Shown: positions 46,777 through 59,485 of the stretch, piece after piece | How the letters are laid out: the number at the start of each line of letters is the position of its first letter | Numbering within the stretch: position 1 is the stretch's first letter | Source of the DNA: Cannabis sativa | Taxonomy: Eukaryota > Streptophyta > Magnoliopsida > Rosales > Cannabaceae | Length of the DNA stretch: 64,000 bases | Reading direction: 5' to 3' | NCBI RefSeq assembly: GCF_029168945.1 | Contig: NC_083604.1 | Location: 65,922,211 to 65,986,210 of the forward strand | Position numbers and translations under genes: made by a program | The notes under the pieces: generated by a model | The model's database searches: none | The model's input: only the letters and a program-made list of their open reading frames with translations | What the model was told of the DNA's origin: nothing

Positions 46777-47700
46777 TCGTCATCAAAAGTACTCAATCAA
46801 TACCACTCAAATCCAGAAAGATTCAACAAATCTTTCTTAAAATTAGTTGGTTCAATTGGTACAACTTTCAGCTCTAATAAAAAAAATAATAAATATACTA
46901 GTTTGAATTTTTTTTACCTTAGATGATGAAAATACTTTTTTCTCAATCTTATTTGAATTTAGAGTAGAACTATATATCAAGTCACCTACAAATTCTAAAT
47001 GTTTGAGCAGAATCATAGGTACAAATATCTTCCTTCTTCAAAATTAGAAGTATTTCATACAACCAAACTCGATAAGCAAATGGAAAGCCCCCATTTTGTA
47101 TGTCCTAATAGATTTCTCCTTAATATCCAAATCTTTCTTTTCTAGCATCTGTTTTGACTTCAGTCCAACCCTCAACCCATTAAAGGTATAGTCATAAGAT
47201 AATTTCCCCCAAAGATATGAGTTGAACTCCCCAGAACCTATCATATTTAGTAAACCATCATGAATCTTTATTTCATCTCCCTACTAAGCAAGCAATTAGT
47301 TACAAAGAAAAGAACAACTATTTTAATAGCAAAACTATCATCCTTGAAATTACTAAATAGGAATCTACTCTCAACACCACTATAGGTAACAATTTGGTCA
47401 TAAAAATAAACTTATTAGAACATTTAGCATACTTGGTATAATTCCTGTCACCAGTTCATTTTAAATCAAAAAATAAGACCAAATTCAGCAACACTAAATC
47501 TAACAGTATCGTTACCAAAGCTAAACCAAATCTCACGCTCATTTTTTTGATATAATTTCCTATACAATGATGCATGAATCAATTGAGCTTGCATTGAAAC
47601 TGATTGCATATCTAGAAAATGACCAAAATATATTTTCTTAAAAAAGCTTAAGCCGTTATTTTGACAATTTTTTCTTAATGACCTCAATAAAATCTACTTT
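46777..47700 (-). pseudogene. DUF1985-type transposon protein relic, minus strand
   Basis: Two minus-strand frames carry recognisable pieces of the plant DUF1985 domain, which accompanies Ulp1-like proteases in MULE-type transposons. The N-terminal part (47687-47466) has YFGHFLDMQSVSMQAQLIHA and IWFSFGNDTVRFSVAEFGLI. The next (47244-47044) has GSGEFNSYLWGKLSYDYTFN, SIRTYKMGAFHLLIEF. The remainder to 46777 is decayed (PTNFKKDLLNLSGF). Stops and frameshifts separate the pieces. No Ulp1 protease domain is seen. The hAT-like element at 41019-46768 is inserted downstream. Confidence 0.75.
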
Positions 47701-47948
47701 AGAATTAGGATAGAATATAATCTTTCTAGTCAATTATCTTCAGGCTTAAAGTAGTACCCTCATAACTGCAAAAATTAATGTCAAGAAAATAAATCAATAC
47801 AAATAAATAAATAAACTAACATTCTTCAAAAAAATCATTGTTATCAAGACTAGTAAGTGTTTGCTTTCACAGATATTACTACTTTTGTAGACGTTGATTA
47901 TATAGATGTAATTTAAAAATCATAGTAGCAAAGTAGTGGAGATACTAT
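47701..47948. other. AT-rich gap, nothing recognised
   Basis: Short AT-rich sequence between two relics in opposite orientation; the junction between them is not resolved. Confidence 0.5.
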
Positions 47949-49055
47949 TTGATTCCAAAAGTTTTCCATCATCTTCTACACCTTGTAAGGGATGGTCCCA
48001 CTGCCTCTGTTGAACCAACGCAAATTGTGACAACTAAAGGGGATTATACCACTTGTGTTTCTAAACATCAAGTGATAGTACCTCGTCGTAGTGGAGGCGT
48101 TTCAATGAACTCACCTAAGTATGGCTTGAAAGACACTAGTACTTATGGTATACCTAGTTATTTACATAGATTGTATCTTAATCATTGGAAACAACAATTA
48201 AGAAACTGTCAAGACATGTGAAAAAAAATTACTTACTCGCTCGCAAGCAAATTACATTAGTAAGGTGCTGGAGCGCTTTTCAATGGCTAACTCTAATGGA
48301 GGAGACTTGACTTCTAGACATGAAGTTTATTTATTTAAGGAGCAGTTTTTAATTGTTCTAGAAAAGATAAAGACCAAGAAAAGAATTCTCTAAGCATCAA
48401 TAGTAAGAAGTCTTATGTATGCTCTTGTATGCACTAGACCAGATTTTTGTTATTGAGTGGGTGTTGTGAGTAAATATTAGTGCAATAAAGGTAAGGAACA
48501 TTGGAAGATAATCAAACATGTCCTGAAATACAAGAGAAGAAACTATATATTAGTCGATATTGGCAATATTTTAAAATCCTTAGGCTACACCAAATTAGAT
48601 TTTTACATTTGCGTCAATGCAAGAAAGTCTACTTAAGAGATGGAGATTACCATGTGGGTGGAACAATATTTTTAGAGAAGTGTAAAAAGCCTATATGGAA
48701 TCACTAACTCTACCAATAAGGATAATAATAAGGTTGCCCTAAAGTTCGATATAGACTTTTGCATAATTCTAGACATGGAATAATTGCTAGTGTGACTCTG
48801 TGTTAACACAAATACAATTGCCAAACAGGAAAGAATCTTGTAACCTAAGAGGAGTAAAACATATAAGGTAAGTAGACAAAAATTCATGCACATTGTGACT
48901 AAGAAGAATGTAATGGTGGAGTAGGTTGATATTGAATACAACCTATCTGATCCTGTTACATAGTTTATACCAAATTTTACATTTAATTAAAACATCAAGT
49001 ACATGAGATTAAATTAAAATTCACTTTTAGTTTTATATTATTGCAAATGAGAGTT
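47949..49055 (+). pseudogene. Copia polyprotein relic leading into a 3' LTR
   Basis: Plus-strand frames give the linker after integrase (VIVPRRSGGVSMNSPKYGL), then jump directly to the RNase H part (FSMANSNGGDLTSRHEVYLF, SLMYALVCTRPD). Most of RT is deleted. The relic ends in AAATGAGAGT just before the LTR start at 49056. It parallels the relic at 27941-28665, so both belong to the family with the 1.9 kb LTRs. Confidence 0.75.
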
Positions 49056-50866
49056 TGTTGGGATTTTATGCCCTAAATAAAATATAATTTCATTGTAATC
49101 TTATTTACTTTTAATAAAGATAAAAAATCATATCTTGACCTTGTTTTATGCTTTTTCACATATTTTATACATGATTATAGGTTTAATATATAAGTTCTAT
49201 TAAATCTCAAACATATAGTTGTTCAAAATTATAGTGATGTCATCACAGTAGAAAATAATTGTGATTATATGCTTCAAATTATTTTGTCTCACGATTTATA
49301 AGTGCATTGAATTTACGCTGACGCGATAATCATCGATAAGGTTTACTTACACTTAGCTGAGTGGAATGTCTTGTCTAAGGGATTAGTAAAGTAAACTAGG
49401 ATCACGATGTGTCATCTATATATCAGACTGGACCGATATTGACAGTGGAAAAGGTTTCATAAACTTACTATTATATCTTTGCTAAGTCAATATCACTTAG
49501 TTGATCATAGATCATTTGATCTCAATCCTGAGATGGTTAAGCTCTAGCTCAAATATATTGCCTGCATTTTTTGACTTGTTCATTACCAGCTTACCATAGA
49601 ACCGTCTCAATACTTACATCTTGGGATCTCGATATGGACATCTATAGCTTCTATGTTTATTAGAAGTGAAACAATGATTCCTTAGAGCTTGGCTTAACGC
49701 GTTAAATGATAGAGCTTCCATTTCGATAATTATACTAGTTTCATGAAATATCATTTGCAAGTAGTTAAATATTTTAAGGATAAAATACATTGAAGGATAA
49801 AATGGTAATTTTGTATCCCTACTCGATGTAGACCATTTATAGAGGATCAATGATTGTTGTGATTGAAATAATAGATATGTTATAACATATATATTCTTGG
49901 AGATTTCCATGTAAGTAGGAGTACAATTCTGAATCTATAGTGGAATTAGGAGGAATTAATAAGTTAGGCAATTTACTCGGTAAATATCAAGATCTGATTA
50001 TTAAGAGCTTGATTACATAGTCATATGTTCCCTATATTTTTTGAGATAATATTATCTTATAGACTCACTTAATTAATTTATCAAGTCAATTAGAATTTGA
50101 AAATAGACTGTCTTATTTGAGAATTTTCACTAAGTTTGGATAATTTTAAGAAGAAAAGAGATATAAGAGTTTATTTATTGACTAATACACTTTGTGAGTC
50201 TAATTAATAAATATATTCAAATTGTATTTTATTTGACAATTATTTATAATTATTAAAATAAAATTAGTATTTAAATAATTAGATGAGATAAGTAGTAAAA
50301 TTAGAAAAGACACTTTAGTTTTAATAAAGTGGCAAAAATCTAACTCTAAAGTCCATGAGGAATTTGGTCCTAGAGTAAGACTTCAACCCAAGTCTTTATT
50401 TAATGGTCATCTCATCTAAACCTAATCCTAAGTGAATGCCTATATAAAAAAAAGTGATGAGAAGAGAAAATGAACCTAAGTTTCATAATGTCAGACAACT
50501 CTCTTCTCTTCTATATTTTGAATTCATTATAGTATTTTCTCTCTAAATTGTTCAAAGGTGATTTGAGTATCAGCCCACACTATTCAAGTTGATACTTAGG
50601 CCTTTGTGGAAGACTGTGATGAACACAATTGAAGGAGGAGAAGATTCAAGTTAATTTCTTGATCATACTCTACAATAGAAAGGATCACAGATTTGAAAAC
50701 TAAACAGAATGAGACATTATATTTCACGGCCATTATTGTAAGATTTTCTATAAGTTTATGTGTTTATTTCATCGTTTTAAGTTTATTCATATTTAGGTTG
50801 TTAGATTATAAAATTATAATCAACATACATGTTAGTAAATATAGATCCTGGTAAAATAATTTGTAA
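49056..50866 (+). repeat. 3' LTR of a truncated Copia element (1.9 kb family), diverged
   Basis: It starts TGTTGGGATTTTATGCCC and reaches ATCCTGGTAAAATAATTTGT, where the expected CCAACA end is mutated. It is the most diverged family member here. Sequence after it is a different Copia relic. Confidence 0.82.
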
Positions 50867-51962
50867 TGGAAGGTTCAAAGGAGATCTAGTAAAATTTAAA
50901 GCAAGGTTAGTTGCTAAAGGGTTCACATAGAGGAAGGGGTAAATTATACTATTTTTTTTTTCTCCAGTGGTGAGGTATAAGACTATCAGAATTATGTTAT
51001 CCCTAGCTACTCAATTTAACATGGAAGTGGATCAAATGGATGTGACAACAAAATCCTTACATGGGGAACTAGAAGAAGGCATATACATGGAGTAGCCTAA
51101 TAAGGGATTTGTGATCAAATGGCAGGAAGATAGAGTTTGCAAATCGGTTAAGTCTCTTTATGGACTTAAAATAGTCTCCTATACAGTGGAATAAAAGGTT
51201 TAATGCTTGCATGACAATCACGAATTTATACTAGGAGCTACCATGACACTTGTCTATACTTCAAGGCCACTAAGACTGAGGAAGTCATCTACCTAATGTT
51301 GTATGTAGATTACATGCTAATACTTATCAAGGAAAGACACATGGTGAACTTTATAAATAAAATTCTGAAGATAGAATTTAATATGAAAGACCTAGAAACT
51401 GCTACAAAAATCCTAGTTAATTGATCTTGACACAGGAAGATTACATTCACAGGATAATTAAATTTTTTTCAATGGACGGTTCTAAGCTAGAAACTCAACT
51501 TATTACAAGTTAGTACCCATTATTTAAGGCTCAATGCCCTAAGACTCAAGCTGAGAAAGAAGAAATGAGTAAAGTACCTTACTCAAATAGAGTAGGATTA
51601 GTAATATGCTTAATGGTAAGTACAAGACTTAATTTGGCCTATGCTATAAGTCTTAAGTAAATATATATAGCAAATCTTGGTAAAATATATTTGCTGGCTA
51701 TGAAGTGGTCGTTTCGGTATCAAATAGGTACTAGCAAGAAGTGTTTAATGTATAAGCAACACAAGCATTACACTAAGATAGAGGATTGAAACATTATGCA
51801 TATGATGACTATACAGGGCATTGAAACATTATGCATATGATGACTATACAGGGGATTGAGACATTATGCATATGCATTCCTAACTGGGGGAAACTGTGTA
51901 AGCTGTAAGGTTCAATTACAGCTTGTTGTTTTCCTATTAATAATAGAATCAGAGTATATTAC
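50867..51962 (+). pseudogene. Copia RT and RNase H relic, part 1
   Basis: A decayed reading frame begins at RT (GDLVKFKARLVAKGFT) and includes NMEVDQMDVTTKSLHGELEE, VCKSVKSLYGLK and a catalytic box reduced to MLYVDYMLI, so YVDD has lost its second aspartate. RNase H follows. A 35 bp tandem duplication at 51785 expands it. The frame breaks at 51962, where a solo LTR is inserted in the EYIATAKA motif region. It continues at 55645. Confidence 0.82.
51785..51874 (+). repeat. 35 bp tandem repeat in the RNase H relic
   Basis: ATTGAAACATTATGCATATG begins at 51785, 51820 and (with one change) 51855, an exact 35 bp period. The first two units are full, the third partial. A local duplication in an already dead gene. 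Confidence 0.9.
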
Positions 51963-53395
51963 TGTTGGGTTTTGTGCCCTAAATAAAACTCATTTCAATA
52001 TAATCAAATTTACTGATTAATAAAGATCAGAAATCACATTTTGTGTTGCATGGTTCACATGATTTATTTCATGATTATCTTTAATGTATAAATTCTATTA
52101 AGTCCAGATAATATATATTTGTTCGTGATTATAGTGTTGTCAGCACAGTAGAATATAATCATGATTATATGTTCAAAGAGTTTAATTTCCTGATTTGTCA
52201 GTTCACTGGATTTAGACTGGCATGATAATCAGCGATAGGTATACTTACACCTTGGATAAGTGTTATGTCCTTTCCAGGGCATTAGCAAAGTTTACCAGTA
52301 TCGGATGTATGGAGTATACATTGGAAGGGACCGATATTGAACTTTGATTAGATATGATAAATTTACCGTAATATCTATTCAATTCAGTATCACCTAGTTT
52401 ATCCTAGATCAAATGATCTTAATCCTCACATGATTAGGTTCGATCTCAAGAGTATTATACATGTTCTTTGATGTGTTAGTTAAGCCTACTTTTTGGTCAG
52501 GGTGATACGTACATTTTGGGAACATGATAGTGCAATTGAGTGGGAGCACTAACCATAGATATGGAATCTATCTATAGGTATTTAGAAGTGAAACGATGAT
52601 TTCCTTTGAGCTTGCTAAATAGAGATAAATGATAGAGCGCTCATTTTAGTGACTATATTAGTTCACTATAATATCATTTATAGGTGGCCAAGTATTTTAA
52701 GGATAAAATACATTGAAAGGGTGTAACGGTAATTTTATCCCTATGCAATGTAGATCATCTATAGAGGATCATTGATTATTGGGATTATAACAATGGATAA
52801 TTAATAGCGTATCTATATCGTGGAACATATAGAGCGTTCTATATGACTGAGAGTGCAATTCCAAGTTCTATGCGTGGATGCAACAAGGAATTAATAAGTC
52901 AGTGAATTTACCTGGTAAGTTTTGGGTCTGCTTATTGGAAGCTCGGATATATAGGCCCATGGTCCCCATACTAGTTGAGACCATACTGCTTGTAAGACTC
53001 AGCTAATTGATTTTAGTTAATCAATTATAATTCTAAAATTAGACTATGTCTAGTTTATGAATTTTTCACTAAGCAAGGGCTTAAATTGTAAAGAAAGAGT
53101 TTCTAGGGTTTATTTGTTAATTAAGAGACTTTGATTAATCTAATTAATAAATATATTAAATGATAATATTATTGAATAATTAATTTTTAGTTATTAAATA
53201 ATTGTAATTGGCATTTAAGTGGTTAAATTGAAAAATTGGCGTTTTTGAGAAAATAAGATGGGAAAATGACAAAATAGCAAAATTGTAAGTAGGCCCATTA
53301 TCCAACCCATGGACGACCACTATGCATGGATTTTACCATTTATTTTTCTATTATTTTAATGCTAATTAAATCTAACCTAAACCTAGGTGGTTACC

Positions 53396-53404
53396 TATAA
53401 ATAG
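53396..53404 (+). promoter_or_regulatory. TATA box in the outer solo LTR
   Basis: TATAAATAG, at the position corresponding to TATAAAAGG at 30112 in the LTR at 28666. Confidence 0.55.
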
Positions 53405-53553
53405 GTAATGATGGCTCACACTTAAAGTTGATGAAATTTCTTGTCTTCAGAAAATTGAGCCTCCTACCTATAGCCGAAACCACTTCCTCTCTTTTCTTCC
53501 TCAAATTTTTAAACCTTGAGTGATAGAGTGAGTGCCCATACACATCAAGTGGT

Positions 53554-55353
53554 TGTTGGAATTATTTTACCAGGATCTAGATTTACTAACAAGTATGTTT
53601 CATTAACATCCTAATATGAATTCTAAAACAATGAAATAAACACATATAAAGTTTAAGAAAACCTTACATTGGGTGCAACGGAATATAATGACTTCTTCCG
53701 TTCAGATCTCTAGCCCTTGATTCCTTTCTGTAGTAGAGCATCACAAAGATCTGAACTTGGATCTCTTTCTCTCCTTCCTTGAAGCTGATTCTCCTTCTTG
53801 TTTATTGGATTCTTCACAATCTTCCACACTATGATTGAGATACCACTTGATGTGTGTGGGCACTCACTCATTCACTCAAGGTTCGAAATTTTAGGAAGAA
53901 AAGAGAAGGGAAGTGGCGGCTTAGAATTTTCTCTGAAGGAATGAGATGCATCATCTTTTTCCTGAAGCCATCACTACCTATTTATAGGTAACCACCTAGG
54001 TTTAGGTTCGAATTATTTGGCATTAAAATAATAGGAAAATAAATGGTAAAATTCACACTAAGTGGCCGGCCATAGGATGTGGATTGGGCCCCACTTTGCA
54101 ATTTTGCCATTTTGTCATTTTTCCATCCCATTTTCTCAAAAATGCCAATTTTCCAATTTAACAACTTAAATGCCAATTCCAATTATAATTATTTAATAAC
54201 TAAAAATTAATTATTAAATAATATTGTCATTTAATATATTTATTAATTAGACATATAAAGTCTCTTAATTAATAAATAAAACCTAGAATCTCTTTTCTTC
54301 ATAATTTTGCCCTTGCTTAGTGAAAATTCATAAACTAGACATAGTCTAATTTTAGAATTATAATTGATTAATTAAAATCAATTAACTGAGTCTTACAAGC
54401 AGTATGGTCTCAACTAGTATGGGGACCATGAGCCTATATAACCGAGCTTCCAATAAGCAGATCAAGAATTTACCAAGTAAATTCACTGACTTATTAATTC
54501 CTTGTTGCATCCACGCGTAGAACTTGGAATTGCACTCTCAGTCATGTAGAACACTCTATATGTTCCACGATATAGATACGCTATTAATTATCCATTGTTA
54601 TAATCCTAATTTGATCAATGATCCTCTAATAGATGATCTACATTGTATAGGGATTAAATTACCGTTACACCCTTCAACGTATTTTATCCTTAAAACACTT
54701 AGCTCCGCATAAATGATATTTCAGTGAAGTGAAATGAGTACTCAACCATTTATCTCTGTTTAGCTAAGCTCGAAGGAAATCATCGTTTCACTTCTAAATA
54801 CCTATAGAAGTTATAGATTCCTGACCCAAAAGTAGGCTTAACTAACAAATCAAAGAACATGAATAATACTCTTGAGATCGAACCTAATCATATCAGGATT
54901 AAGATCATTTGATCTAGGATCAACTAGGTGATATTGAATTGATAGATATTACGGTAAAATTAACATATCTAACCAAAGTTCAATATCGGTCCCTTCTGAT
55001 GTATACTCCATATATCCGATACTGGTAAACTTTGCCAATGTCCTGGAAAGAACATAACACTTATCCAAGGTGTAAGCATACCTATCCCTAATTACCATGC
55101 CAGTCTAATCCAGTGAACTGACAAATCAGGGAATTAAACTTTTGAACATATAATCAAGATTATATTCCACCGTGCTGACAACACTATAATCATTAACAAA
55201 TTCATATGTTCTGGACTTAACAGAATTTATACATTAAACATTCATGAAATAAATCATGTGAACCATGTAACAGAAAATGTTATTTCTGATCTTTATTAAC
55301 TAGTAAATCTGATTATATTGAAATGGGTTTTATTTAGGGTACAAAACCCAACA
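53554..55353 (-). mobile_element. Solo LTR inserted in another LTR of its own family, TSD GTGGT
   Basis: The 1,800 bp minus-oriented LTR starts TGTTGGAATTATTTTACC and ends ACAAAACCCAACA, with an exact GTGGT duplication at 53549-53553 and 55354-55358. It lies head-to-head inside the plus-oriented LTR at 51963-55644. Confidence 0.94.
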
Positions 55354-55644
55354 GTGGTATCTCAATCATAGTGTGTAAGACTGTGAAGAATCCAATCAAC
55401 AAGAAGGAGAATCGGGCTCAAGAAGGAGAGAAAGAGATCCAGGTTCAGATCTTGATAATGCTCTGCTACAGAAAGGAATCAAGGGCTAGAGATCTGAACG
55501 GAAGGAGTCATTATATTCCGCTACAATTAATGTAAGGTTTTCTTAAACCCTTATGTGTTTATTTCATTGTTTTAGAAATTCATATTAGGATGTTAATGAA
55601 ACATATTTGTTAGTAAATCTAGATTTTGGTAAATATTTTCAACA

Positions 55645-55959
55645 ATTGCAACAGCAAAAGCTATCAAGGAGGGAATTTAACTAAAAGGGTTACTAAAGGA
55701 ACTAAAGTTGCTCAAATAAATACCAACCATATACTCTGATAGCCAGAGTTGTGTGCATCTATGCAAGAATCCTATCTTTCACAATAGAACTAAGCATATA
55801 AAAATTAAATATCACTTCGTCAGAGACAATGTGACACAAGGTCACATTATCATTGACAAAGCTCCTACACAAGAAAACCCAGTAGACATGAGGACAAACG
55901 TGATTACTCTTAGTAAGTTCAAGCACTGGGTAAAATTACTAAGAATTAATACTGGCTAG
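55645..55959 (+). pseudogene. Copia RNase H relic, part 2
   Basis: This continues the relic after the solo LTR. It reads ATAKAIKEGI-like sequence across a small break, then an open stretch at 55753-55959 with HLCKNPIFHNRTKHIKIKYH and FVRDNVTQGHIIIDKAPTQE, the RNase H C-terminus, up to a stop at 55957-55959. Confidence 0.85.
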
Positions 55960-57804
55960 CTATAATTGAATCGAGCTAAGACCCTCAGATGGATTTACAG
56001 AAAGATTAATAGTCCAAGTGAGGATTTAGGTAGAAATTTTTGAGTTAATCTTCACTTATTATTAACCTAAGCTTAAACTATTACAAGAAAAAAGGGCTCT
56101 GACCCACCTATCATTTTACACAAGAATTACAAATCAGTTACAACAAATTGAAAGGACATAAGAGAAACAAGTGAGCTACTTCTAACTACCACAATAGACA
56201 AGATCACTCTCCTATGCCTATACATACTTGTTTTCTTCAAGCTTCTAGTTTAGGTTTAAGCTGTAGATTACTCCAAGGAAGCTCTGAGATATAGTTTCAG
56301 AAATTGAGAGAGTTAGAGAGAGAAACATTGTAATACAAAGAAAGAAAAGAACAATAGAGAAAGATATACTTGAACGATTACTTTGTCGATCTTCTGTGAC
56401 TTGGAATCCTTGCAAAACACCTTGTAATTGTTTGAAAATGGTGGAGCACGGGCCAACCATCTAAGAATAGCCAACCATCTAAGAAACAACTCAACAAGCA
56501 CGTAACTCATTTTTAAGTGAACTTTGGAAAAAAATTACTAGAGTTTTTTTTTCTTTATTCTTTGTTATTTTGTGTTTCCATATATGGATCGATCTAGATC
56601 CAAGGGTTTGTGTGGTTGTTTGAAAACCCTAAGGTTGCGAGCTAGTTTTTGGCTCCGCTATGGTTTGCTTGAGGAAGGATAGATCAAATGAACTTTGGAT
56701 CCTTCGAGGAATTCGGTTTTGTTGTGGGAAGAAATCAAAATGGTATAGTTTTGATCTTGAATCCGAGGGTTGACAAGTCAACTGAGATTGGAAAAGGTCT
56801 TAAATGATCTTGGTTCAATATGAGTTGTTTCTTTTTGTTGGTGTAAGTATTTCTGTAATTTTTTATTATTAGTTAGCGACTTTCATATTATTTATTAAAA
56901 TAAATTATGCAGGACTCGATATTAATACGCACCAATAACTTTCTGATACCTCTTGTGGTATTGCTTGACACCTTAAGGTACCTCTTAGCATTTTTTCTAT
57001 ATTTATGTATAGATAAATACATTAAACTAACATAATTATTAACCTTTAGCTCTCTATCATTTATCATTAAAATAGTATTTTAAAAAAAAAGTAATGAAAA
57101 AAGAGTACAATAGTTTTCTAAAAAGAAAATTAAGTATGCAATTCCAGTGCTGTTGTTGCATTAATCAAATGATTAAGAGAATTAATCCCTATAAATTAAT
57201 ATTGTGATGATGTTTATAAACTATGTAAGTTTACTTATAAACCAAAGTTTTAGGGTGTTGTCGGTGGCTTCTGAGGACCCTGGTTAGTCTTTAGTAGCTA
57301 GGCTATGATGGAGCTTGTTGTTTTGAACTTTCACTGTCTTACATTTTGTTCCAAAAGGCTATTGTTTCTTGTCCTTCTTTGCTTATTTTAAAATTTCACT
57401 TTTAACTCTTGGCCACTAGAAACTATAGCCTCCACAATCAAGTGCTTAATGTGTGTTTTTTATTATTCTTCTTTTAATAAAACTTAATTATTACTACACT
57501 AATGTAATGTCATTACAATATCTTACTTTTTACCTGTTTCCTACTAAAACTTTGGACAGCTTTAGTTCTTTCTTTATTTTATGAGGCCATTTATATAAAA
57601 TACTACACATATCCATGTAAATATATAGAAAGTTTGTTGTATTATTTTTGCTTCTACAAGCAAGTGTACGTATCATCTAGATGGATAAAGATCCTATAGC
57701 ACAATTTTATAATTATTTATTAATTTTTTTAAGAGAATGTGTAATCATTATAATTATAGTATGCATATTTGATTATTTTTCTTCAAAATTTTTAATTAAT
57801 AATT
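55960..57804. other. Unassigned stretch after the Copia relic
   Basis: The first 500 bp may include the 3' untranslated part or LTR of the Copia relic, since sequence after an RNase H stop normally does, but I find no TG...CA pair. A short CCAACCATCTAAGAA motif is repeated in tandem at about 56454 and 56471. From 56530 on there are only short frames without recognised similarity; 57000-57800 is AT-rich. Confidence 0.4.
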
Positions 57805-58133
57805 GAGTAATTTGTGACATAAATATTTAAGTTTAACTTTCGATTATAGATAATTAAATACTTAAATTTAATTTTTGACGGTAATATTACTTAAGTTGTA
57901 TTTTTGAAATTTCTATAGTACTTGACCATTAAGTGTTAAGTCAATGGTCACCTGACTGTCCTGATCGATCTAAGTCATTAAATTTTTATTATTTAAAAAA
58001 TTAATTTAAATATACTAATAGATAATGACTTGACACTTAACAGTTAGCACTTACTGAAGTTACATAAATATAATTTAAGTATTATCATAAAAAATTAAAA
58101 TTTATTCTTAAATATTTATTGACGTAAATTAGT
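57805..58133. mobile_element. Palindromic MITE, copy 1
   Basis: The left end GAGTAATTTGTGACATAAAT and the reversed right end CACTAATTTACGTCAATAAA are inverted. Inside, further inverted phrases (TTGACGGTAATATTACTTAA, AGTGTTAAGTC and partners) form a long imperfect hairpin. The same layout recurs at 59433-59801. Confidence 0.7.
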
Positions 58134-58706
58134 GTTAATTAATTTAGTGTTTAAATTAAGATTTAAACAATATGTTCTATAAATATGTATAATTATTGTA
58201 TTGTATATTTTTTATTTTAGATTTTTGAGATGAATTTATATGTATTATTGTAGTGTATTTCTTTTATATGATTATGGTTATATTATTTATAAGAATGTAT
58301 TATTGTGATTATAATATTGTATTGATTCAAATTGTAGGAAATTTTACTAATGATTTTGCTAGTATCATTTATATTTATGTCAAAAAAATAAGTTGTTGTA
58401 CTAATTTTTTTGGCTATTTGTTGGTACTCATTGTTTTTTGCTATTGTGTAAAAAACTTAAAATATTGGACAAGTTTCTTGATTATTAATAGTTATTGGTT
58501 TATATTATTTTTTATTTGTAGATAACAAATCCAAAGGATCCCAGCTAAAGGAGAAGAAGATGGACATTGTTAATAGATAGTTTAAATAATTTAAATAACT
58601 TTCAAGACATATATTTTAGACTTCAACTTTGAACTTTACATTTTTCTTTCTTCTAAGTATGAATTTGATTATGATAAAATCTTTTTTTATTTAATGTGAA
58701 GTATGA
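58134..58706. other. AT-rich stretch, no gene supported
   Basis: An open frame at 58253-58525 is composed of I, Y, F, V and N in biased AT-rich sequence and has no recognisable motif. I do not call it a gene. Confidence 0.45.
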
Positions 58707-58832
58707 ATTTGAGTAATTTGCGGAAAGTAAAAAAGAAGCTGGAAAGTAAAAAAGAATTAATTTTTCATTATTAATATTTGAGTAATTTGCGGTGCAAATA
58801 CTAAGTTTAACTTTTGGTTACATATAAATATT
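58707..58832. repeat. Exact 126 bp direct repeat, copy 1
   Basis: From ATTTGAGTAATTTGCGG to ACATATAAATATT, with no difference that I can see from 59360-59485. The unit itself contains two GAGTAATTTGCGG motifs. Confidence 0.92.
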
Positions 58833-59359
58833 CAAATATATGGGTTGGGTTGTGCAAAAAAAATTGTTAATGGGTTGAAATTTTATAAGCCGATATAATT
58901 AAGTTGGCCTACTAAAGTAGCCTCAATCTGCCAATCCAACCCGTGAACATCCCTATTTTGGGGTTGTTATTTGCGTTGAACACATCCTTAACTATGACGT
59001 CTTCCTTAGCTCAGTTCATTATTGATTTGTCGTGAGGCCATTCTCTTATAGTCACAATTTTAGATTTGGATTTTAAAGTTTGATTTTAATTTAAATTTCC
59101 TTTCTTGGATAGCAAATGATTTTCTAATACTAGAAGAATCTCAAATATGAGGACACTATGATTTTGTTTGTTTAGATCTTGTTTATATGTTTTAGTTTGT
59201 ATGGTTACTGAAAACAAAAAAGAAAAGAAGAAATCTCAAAGTCTGGGTTAATGTTTTATGAATAATTTTATTATGTTATTGTTGAATAGTATACATTTTA
59301 GGTGCCCTAAAACTTGAACCTATTTTTTATTTATTTTTTTTTTTTTTGGATGAACCAAG
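58833..59359. other. Stretch between the two 126 bp repeats
   Basis: It begins with a GGGTTGGGTTGTGCA motif and has CCAACCCGTGAACATCCC near 58938, which look like the ends of a small hAT-like MITE of about 100 bp. The rest is AT-rich with no gene. Confidence 0.4.
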
Positions 59360-59485
59360 ATTTGAGTAATTTGCGGAAAGTAAAAAAGAAGCTGGAAAGT
59401 AAAAAAGAATTAATTTTTCATTATTAATATTTGAGTAATTTGCGGTGCAAATACTAAGTTTAACTTTTGGTTACATATAAATATT
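59360..59485. repeat. Exact 126 bp direct repeat, copy 2
   Basis: Counterpart of 58707-58832. Its second half overlaps the left part of MITE copy 2, so copy 1 may be a truncated piece of the same element. Confidence 0.92.

Larger units (their letters stand above)
51963..55644 (+). mobile_element. Solo Copia-type LTR, plus, split by a minus-strand copy
   Basis: The LTR (TGTTGGGTTTTGTGCCC start) occupies 51963-53553 and 55359-55644, 1,877 bp without the insertion, almost the same length as 25224-27098. Its end reads AAATATTTTCAACA. Flanks are ATTAC (51958-51962) and ATTGC (55645-55649). The latter restores the RNase H reading frame, so the duplication was probably ATTGC with one later change. 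Confidence 0.9.

Noticed and set aside
56245..56510. Overlapping minus-strand frames after the Copia relic
   Set aside because: No recognisable motif, weak start context and likely Copia 3' untranslated sequence.
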